A program made the position numbers and the translations under genes. A DNA stretch of 64,000 nt from Arenicola marina. Lineage: Eukaryota; Annelida; Polychaeta; Arenicolidae. Shown in pieces: positions 58,130 through 64,000 of this stretch. The notes beneath the pieces were generated by a model. The model ran no database searches, was not told the DNA's origin, and saw only the letters and a list, made by a program, of their open reading frames with translations. Every line of letters starts with the position of its first letter. Position 1 is the first letter of the stretch. Where the stretch lies: NCBI GenBank assembly GCA_964019135.1, contig OZ025248.1, positions 43,951,670 to 44,015,669 of the forward strand, given 5' to 3'.

Positions 58130-58650
58130 GTCCTCCTTCGCCAAGTGTATTGGGTTACCCCAGAGACATGGCTCCGCTCTTCTCTTCCTTTTCCTATTGA
58201 CACGATATGACCTGAATATACAACCGACCCTTGAGAGTGGGTCGCACCCGGTGTCGAATCCGTAGACCGCTTCAATGGTGCACACAAGGGTAGAACTAAG
58301 CCAATGATTGGTTTGTTGTATATTCAGGACGCTTTAACCACTTTTGGTCATATCGCGTCAATGGGAGAAGGAAGGGAGAGTGGATCGAGCCATGTCCCCG
58401 GGGGTAACCCCCTACTCTTGGCGAAGAAGTACATATGATCTTTATCCTGCGACCACACAGACATGGCCATAGCGGGGCTAGAACCATTGATCCACGTGTC
58501 GTGTTAGACTCTCATGTGGCCAGAGCACTAACCCACTGAATATACAAGCAATCACGCCAGTGCCTCCCTTGCGGACCCTTGAGAGTTGGTCGAATCTGTT
58601 GTCGAATCCGTAGACCGCTTCAATGGTGCACACAAGGGAAGAACTGGGTT
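58130..58650. mobile_element. SINE cluster with a 75-bp flanking direct repeat
   Basis: A plus-strand SINE tail ends at about 58222. A nearly complete minus-strand SINE covers about 58318-58535. Both sides carry a direct repeat (58222-58300 and 58573-58650) sharing CGAATCCGTAGACCGCTTCA and ATGGTGCACACAAGGG. Confidence 0.75.
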
Positions 58651-59359
58651 AATGAACCTGTCAGAACGATGAACAAATCAAACATGTCCCATATTAGATG
58701 CCGCGGCGGGGCGTAATTGCGTGCGTAATTGGGTTGTGGCTGGACGTACGATCGACCCTCGGAGGTGGATGTTCTTCGCCTTCTGCACAGGGCTCTTGTG
58801 GTATATTCATCTTTCGTTGGTTTCGTTGCAGCGATATTCATTCTTTGTTTAGTTTTGTTTAATTGCATCTTTTCAAAGCCTCCACAATAAGTTCCCGCGG
58901 CCTATGCTTAAACTGTTATCTACGTATTGCATAATAGGTCCCATGCGGCGTATGATTTAGCTGCTATCTCCTGGGGTGGGGTGGGGGGGGGTAACAAAAC
59001 CCGCCCCCACGTAAACTAAACCCTCCCTCCGGGTGCACAGGTTCCCGTCCCGCCGGATTTACCCAATCAACGGCAATACGGATGCAAACAACACACATAA
59101 ACCGACAGGAAACAAGTGAGTACATCCTGACAAGATAGGGCAGGAGATTTGTGCTAAGTTTCCTCGCGCGAGAAGCCAGGTCATATGCATTTTCTCGCAC
59201 AAACCGTAGTCAAATGTCACACTAGGAGGTGAAAACGCCCACTCCAGGAGTAAGGCATGTGTTTATCCCGGGCCTGGGGTCACAATGGACCGCAGCCAAG
59301 TGAGTGCCAAAGGTAAAAAATCAGTAGACAAATAATATAGTAAATAAAAAGACAAAAAG

Positions 59360-59452
59360 CAGTTAAGAATTTGAACATACACTGTAAAAGTTCGGTTCTT
59401 CGAGCAACCCCTCCCTCCCCCCACCCCCCTTTGCAAATTCCTAGATTCGCCC
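59360..59452. mobile_element. Right half of a hAT-like MITE
   Basis: GAACATACACTGTAAAAGTT, a C-rich stretch and TTCCTAGATTCGCCCCTG match the right half of the copies at 47009 and 52352. The left end is missing. Confidence 0.55.
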
Positions 59453-59554
59453 CTGAATGTTGCAGTGCGGGCGTACTGTTACCATATCTACTTTGATGAG
59501 TGATGAGGAGATGTCACTTGGTGTGGATCCAAACTGTGTGACTCGTGGTTCTGC

Positions 59555-59790
59555 ACCCCCTCCCCCCCCCCCCCTCACATTCCCCGACAATTATTCCCCG
59601 GACCCCCCCCCCTGACAATTGTCCCCCCCCCCTGACAATTATCCCCCGGACCCCCCCCTAACCCCCCCTGAACAGCTACAACCCCGACAATCACTATGCT
59701 CCGGGCACCCCACCTCCCCTTCTCCTGAACAGCTACCCCCCAACCCCCTCGACAATTATCCCGCGGACCCCCATCCTCGTGCACAGCTCA
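59555..59790. repeat. C-rich minisatellite (CCCCTGACAATTATCCCC)
   Basis: Irregular copies of GACAATTATCCCCCGGACCC with poly-C runs. Confidence 0.8.
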
Positions 59791-60125
59791 CCTTAAAGAA
59801 CTAGGGACTCACTTCCACAAGTGTTAGAATCAATTATGTCGCCAAATGTTCAAAATTATTACTCTTATTATAGAAGTAGGTCGTAATCAAGTGTTGATAC
59901 GATTATATCAGTTTTAATTAGTACTTAATTAAAGCTGAACTATATAAGTCCTTTAAGCCTATGATTCGTTTATTTAATATACCCGCCCTCCCCCCCCCCC
60001 CCGGTCTAATTTACGCTCGCGCTGCCCATCAGTGAGTCAACCAACAACAGAAGCAACAACAACAAAATCATAATACTTTAAACCCTACAGACGACGAAAC
60101 GATCGAGGTATTCTTTCTCCAATTC

Positions 60126-60532
60126 TTAAAGTTGCATGTCGAGTTCTTTCCCGCCAAAACTAAGCCCAGGCGAAATTTATATAAAAATTTGCAGAAAACT
60201 CGATTGTTTCTTTCTATAAATTCAGAAACTTGATAAACATTGCCGTTTCGGCTGTGGTGTGGCAAACGTGTCTATCCCGGGCCCCAGAGAACTCGGTCGC
60301 GGCACTACTACTTATACCAAAGCATCGCGAAGCACACAAACTGATGACATTTACCACTAAAATGAAAACTTGTGGTAAATTAATATCACGGACAAGGCTA
60401 AGAGACACTATTTGGCAGTCTGGTATGGGTGGAGTATAGATAAAAGAAGTCTTGAATGATTCAAGGACTGATTCTTATATGTTTTTTGACCTCATTAGTT
60501 TTGGCGGGAAAGAGCTCCACATGCAACTTTAA
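60126..60532. mobile_element. MITE-like element with 38-bp inverted ends
   Basis: TTAAAGTTGCATGT...CCCGCCAAAACTAA at 60126-60163 is inverted at 60495-60532 with two mismatches. The 407-base span lacks a gene. No clean target duplication was seen. Confidence 0.65.
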
Positions 60533-63110
60533 TTCCCGATTTCTGTTCTCATTTTGTTTTGTCGTGCACCCCTTGCGCCTGATCCAATATAAACTACTGG
60601 CTCAAATAAATCACATGACTACTGATGGGCAGCCCCTTATCTTGGCCCGTTATCTTGGCACTCTTCTCTCCAATATTCACCATTTACTATTGCAAAAGAG
60701 CATCCTCACTCAAACAAAAAGGAGTTCACGGGTCTAGATCCCCCCCAAGACACCCATCTCGAAACACAAGAAATACATCTGTGCAGAAAGTGACGCACCC
60801 ATTATCGGATACAGCAGCGCCTTCGGATCACCAATATCGCAGAGCTGGAATTCTTCCCCATATTCTTGCTCCTCGAAGTCATGGCCGACCAGCTTACACG
60901 TAAGCTCGTGCGACCAATTAAATTGCCGTGACACATGACCTTACCCACCGCACGGCTGCCGCAAAAGTTCAAGCTGGAGTGCGGCACCTGGTTCGCGGCT
61001 CACTGGCCAATAACAGGCCAAGATTCGTACACAACATCCACGAACCGTATTTATAAACCATGCTTATAGCGCTGCGCAAATCTACTAAAACTAGTAAAAC
61101 ATTTGGAAATGGTTTTTCAAGCCAAAACTACTAAGAAGCCATTCACCAAAACATATTGGAAAAAGGAGGAATGTGCCAGTTCGTAGAAAAAAATCTCATT
61201 TTTGGATTATGGTGATTACGATGTCTATTGCCATGAGCTAGTGAGGCTAGGACGAAACTTAACCCATTTTTATTATGAATACTGGCCCTGGGGCAATGGA
61301 CAATAAATATGAATTAAAAACCTTTTTTATATAACAGGAATGTAAATGCAAAAGCAAATCAATCATGTGACAATATAACAACATGAGCCTTCTAACTATT
61401 AATAAATTCTATTCTACCCAGATGATCAAGTGGACGTTATTCCTATATATTTAGCTTCCGTGTTCCACACCCCCGGGTTCACAATAAACACTGTACGCTG
61501 CAGATCGTTGAAATGTTAGCAAGAGCCTCTGTTGAAATCAAATCTTGTTCTGGGCCCGATTTGTACACACATGGGCTAAATCGGGCCACAGCATACCCGG
61601 GAACAATAACAATGAAAGATTTAGATAAAATATCCCAGTGTAGAACAACACCCAGCCTGAATTTCGGTCTCCAGGGACCTATATATTGATCTGGGGTCGA
61701 ATGTTCTAGCACGTGTACTCGGCCGGTGCCCTTTATTGAAGGTAACTATAGGAGCGTGTAGCTACAGGGGATTGCAAACGCCGGTATGATAAAATTGATT
61801 CGTTGAGTCCATGGCAGCGACACAACGGATACAAAAGCTATGAGAGTTATGAATTCCTTGAATGTTACATATCAGCATATATATGTTTGACGCCGGAAAG
61901 GTTGTGGAACCAACATTGCATAATAAATGGCATCAAATGCAATGTCGTAGCATATGGAACCGAGTAAGACCATGTCTATTAAAGGGAAAGAGTTGGTTGT
62001 TCAAAGTAGGACTCTTTAATTAGGACTTTAATTTCAAAATCTTTAATGTTTACAGTTACCTAGCATGTTCTGAACACACAATCGGTTCGTTAATGGCTTT
62101 CTCCAGCATCAGACAGACGGTACCCACCATAACCAGCTCAGTTAGTGCCGCCCTGCCGCTTCACAGTTAACTGATGTATAGTGTTTTCATGCATACCTTT
62201 GCACAGATACGCCATCTTTGAAAAAGCGTATCTGGCGCATAAAGGACTTTGAATTGTTTTGGTATTAACTTTAGTTTTATACGGAGATAAATACAATACT
62301 TGCAAGTTAATGGCATATGATATAAAAATAAAATTAACGATTTTCTATGAGTGAAATCTAGAAAATATAACGTTCCGTTTAACAGATGACAATATCGGAT
62401 GTCTAATTGGTTACATATGTTGCAATATAACATTGCACAAGACCAAAATAATAGCCCAAATACATTGCAGATGCAGTAGCTCCCCGTGGTAGTATACCTA
62501 GAGCTACATACTGATTTCTGATGAGGTAATCGAATTGTAACGACGCGATGTGAAGCTAGACACCATGTGGTACGTGCGTCTGCAGCCAGTATCCCCAATA
62601 GTTTAAACTATGCACCAGCTGCTGGAATGCATTGATCGGCAACAGTAGGAATATTAAACATGCTGCATGGCGAATGACTCACTGAAATGTAGCAACAGCT
62701 GTTGATGCCGCTGTTGCTGAGAGCGGCGGGGCCTTGCGACTGTGCTATTTCACGGTTGGAGATCAATTTACTCCATTGGTATATCGAAATAAATATACAT
62801 GCACATCAAGTTGAACTCGTCATACGGACAGCTGGCGATATTACCCACACAGATCGGTTATCGGTACTGTTGGTACCCGGAACCCTAATACTGAGCATCG
62901 CAAGAGTGAAACGGATACACATCATCTGATCACACCACCACCGTTCAAACCACGCGAACATTACAGATCACTGCACATTTGGGTTTCTGACGGTGGCCTA
63001 CATATCTGATTGCATCTCAAGGAAAAGCTGCTTCATCAAGTGAAGTAAAAATCACAAATAGCTGACGAAAATATCAAGTCAAGGAATATTAATAAGTGAA
63101 TTTAACAAAC
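60533..63110. other. No confident gene
   Basis: Mostly AT-rich anonymous sequence. A GC-richer patch at 60734-60990 has a 66-codon minus-strand frame (QFNWSHELTCKLVGHDFEEQ, then EYGEEFQLCDIGDPKALLYP) of exon-like composition; I do not recognise it. Confidence 0.5.
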
Positions 63111-63117
63111 CACGGGA

Positions 63118-63125
63118 TATAAATA
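63118..63125 (+). promoter_or_regulatory. TATA box of the PLAC8-family gene
   Basis: TATAAATA lies 84 bases before the ATG, fitting a start site near 63150 and a short leader without introns. Confidence 0.55.
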
Positions 63126-63208
63126 TATAGCCTATTACCTCGATCATTACAACGCTTCGGAAAGAATATAAGTTATTAAACTGCTACCACATTCAGTCTG
63201 ATTTAACC

Positions 63209-63592
63209 ATGTCCGACGAAACGCACGGGACCGGGGAGAAGCCGGGACCGGTACAAGGAGAGGAATTGTGGACATTCGACTTCTTCGGCTGTCTTGGGGA
63301 TTGGCGTGCTTGCTTGGCAACATTCTGCGTGCCTTGCTACACGATCGCCCGGAACGCCGCTCACTTCGGCGAGGAGCCGCTTCACATTGGCGGGCTGTAC
63401 TGCCTGGGCATCGGCCTCCCGTTCGGCCCAATGCTGCGCTGGCGTCTGCGGCAAGCCAAGAACATCCGAGGGTCCATGTTATCTGACGTCCTGTCGCACG
63501 TACTCTGTCCGTGCTGCGCCATGATCCAGGAAAACCGGGAAATATACGGCATGGAAGGCTCCCACATCATCGACAAGGTGCCCCTTAAGTGA
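63209..63592 (+). CDS. PLAC8-family cysteine-rich protein
   Basis: The 127-residue single-exon frame matches the PLAC8 (cornifelin/placenta-specific 8) family. After a hydrophilic N-terminus, the domain runs about 21-115: WTFDFFGCLGDWRACLATFC at 21-40 with the FC-x2-C signature ending at Cys43, a glycine-rich hydrophobic stretch IGGLYCLGIGLPFGPML at 60-76, and CPCCAMIQENREI at 100-112, the typical CPCC..Q..RE end. Length is usual for the family. The ATG has A at -3. Animal members are small membrane-associated or cytoplasmic proteins of varied roles; plant relatives (FW2.2/PCR) affect organ size or metal transport. I do not assign a specific role. The reading frame is markedly GC-rich against AT-rich flanks. 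Confidence 0.93.
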   Translation: MSDETHGTGEKPGPVQGEELWTFDFFGCLGDWRACLATFCVPCYTIARNAAHFGEEPLHIGGLYCLGIGLPFGPMLRWRLRQAKNIRGSMLSDVLSHVLCPCCAMIQENREIYGMEGSHIIDKVPLK

Positions 63593-63850
63593 ATAAGCCT
63601 GACTGACTGACATCCATGTAATGCGACCGAGTCGTCAGATATGAAACTGTGAAATTGAAGCTCACGAAACGTTAAATCGTATGGAACTTTAATTAGGTGT
63701 TACTATATATAGCTGTGACTGCGGACGACCTAATATTGCAATGGTTAATCTAAGTCAGTTAGAAGCGAGAAGCATCAATGTTAAAATGACCACATATAAC
63801 TAGCTTAATTCTGCTTTTTATTTTGTTAACGGGTTGTTTGGTTTATTCCC

Positions 63851-63856
63851 AATAAA
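63851..63856 (+). terminator. Poly(A) signal of the PLAC8-family gene
   Basis: Canonical AATAAA about 260 bases after the stop codon, followed by T- and GT-rich sequence (GTTGTAAGTTTTC), as expected for a cleavage site near 63870. Confidence 0.6.
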
Positions 63857-64000
63857 GGTTGTAAGTTTTCTACAATGGATGTGCATGCATTTGATATAGA
63901 TGTACTGTATACGCATAAATAGGCCTACGCAATAAGTATTTAGTATCGTTGTGATTGATATATGTATTATAATTATGCATTGGTTAATTATTAATTCATA

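Noticed and set aside
63147-63576. Minus-strand and other-phase frames over the PLAC8 gene
   Set aside because: Only the plus-strand 63209 frame carries the family's cysteine motifs.
1-64000. LTR retroelements, endogenous retroviruses or Polintons
   Set aside because: I saw no paired LTRs, gag/protease/integrase or capsid-like frames; the reverse transcriptases present are of LINE type.

Overview
This is metazoan nuclear DNA, most likely from a marine invertebrate. The signs are split genes with GT-AG introns, tRNA-derived SINEs, LINE and Tigger remnants, large minisatellites, poly-C/poly-G runs and a 200-base N gap at 49649-49848. I cannot fix the phylum from sequence alone. The coding density is very low: three host genes are well supported.

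Genes: (1) an intronless iduronate-2-sulfatase-like gene, minus strand, 14455-15954, with its own TATA box; (2) a complete pyridoxal kinase gene (PDXK), minus strand, ten coding exons between 49580 and 33636, reassembled here into a continuous 301-codon frame in which every junction keeps phase; (3) a single-exon PLAC8-family gene, plus strand, 63209-63592, with a TATA box and a poly(A) signal. A decayed THAP-domain segment lies at 16606-16818. The three genes show no obvious functional link: glycosaminoglycan breakdown, vitamin B6 activation, and a small cysteine-rich protein family.

Layout: 1-1850 is a dispersed GC-rich repeat, an 11-bp minisatellite and a 53-bp minisatellite; 3508-5240 holds a short hAT-like MITE, a 50-bp tandem repeat and a SINE; 6826-8990 is a minus-strand LINE with a 68-bp tandem array; 10545-12896 holds inverted-repeat elements; 13470-14460 is duplicated DNA running into the sulfatase tail; 16016-22480 is another copy of the window-start repeat split by LINE, Tigger and THAP debris; 24984-32098 is a 7.1-kb satellite of about 203 copies of a 35-bp unit carrying the E-box CACGTG; 33636-49580 is PDXK, whose introns hold a 3.9-kb 41-bp array, a 1-kb 40-bp palindromic array, a SINE and MITEs; 50000-53500 is C-rich DNA, a SINE and a nested hAT-like/LINE composite; 54464-57372 is a 2.9-kb foldback element with long terminal inverted repeats built of 21-bp tandem units and a 6-bp target duplication; 57400-63100 is mostly anonymous DNA with SINE pieces and inverted repeats.

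The most unusual objects are the foldback element, the E-box satellite lying just downstream of PDXK, the arrays with higher-order structure inside PDXK introns, and the tandemly triplicated 3' end of the sulfatase gene. I saw no LTR retroelement, retrovirus or Polinton remnant.
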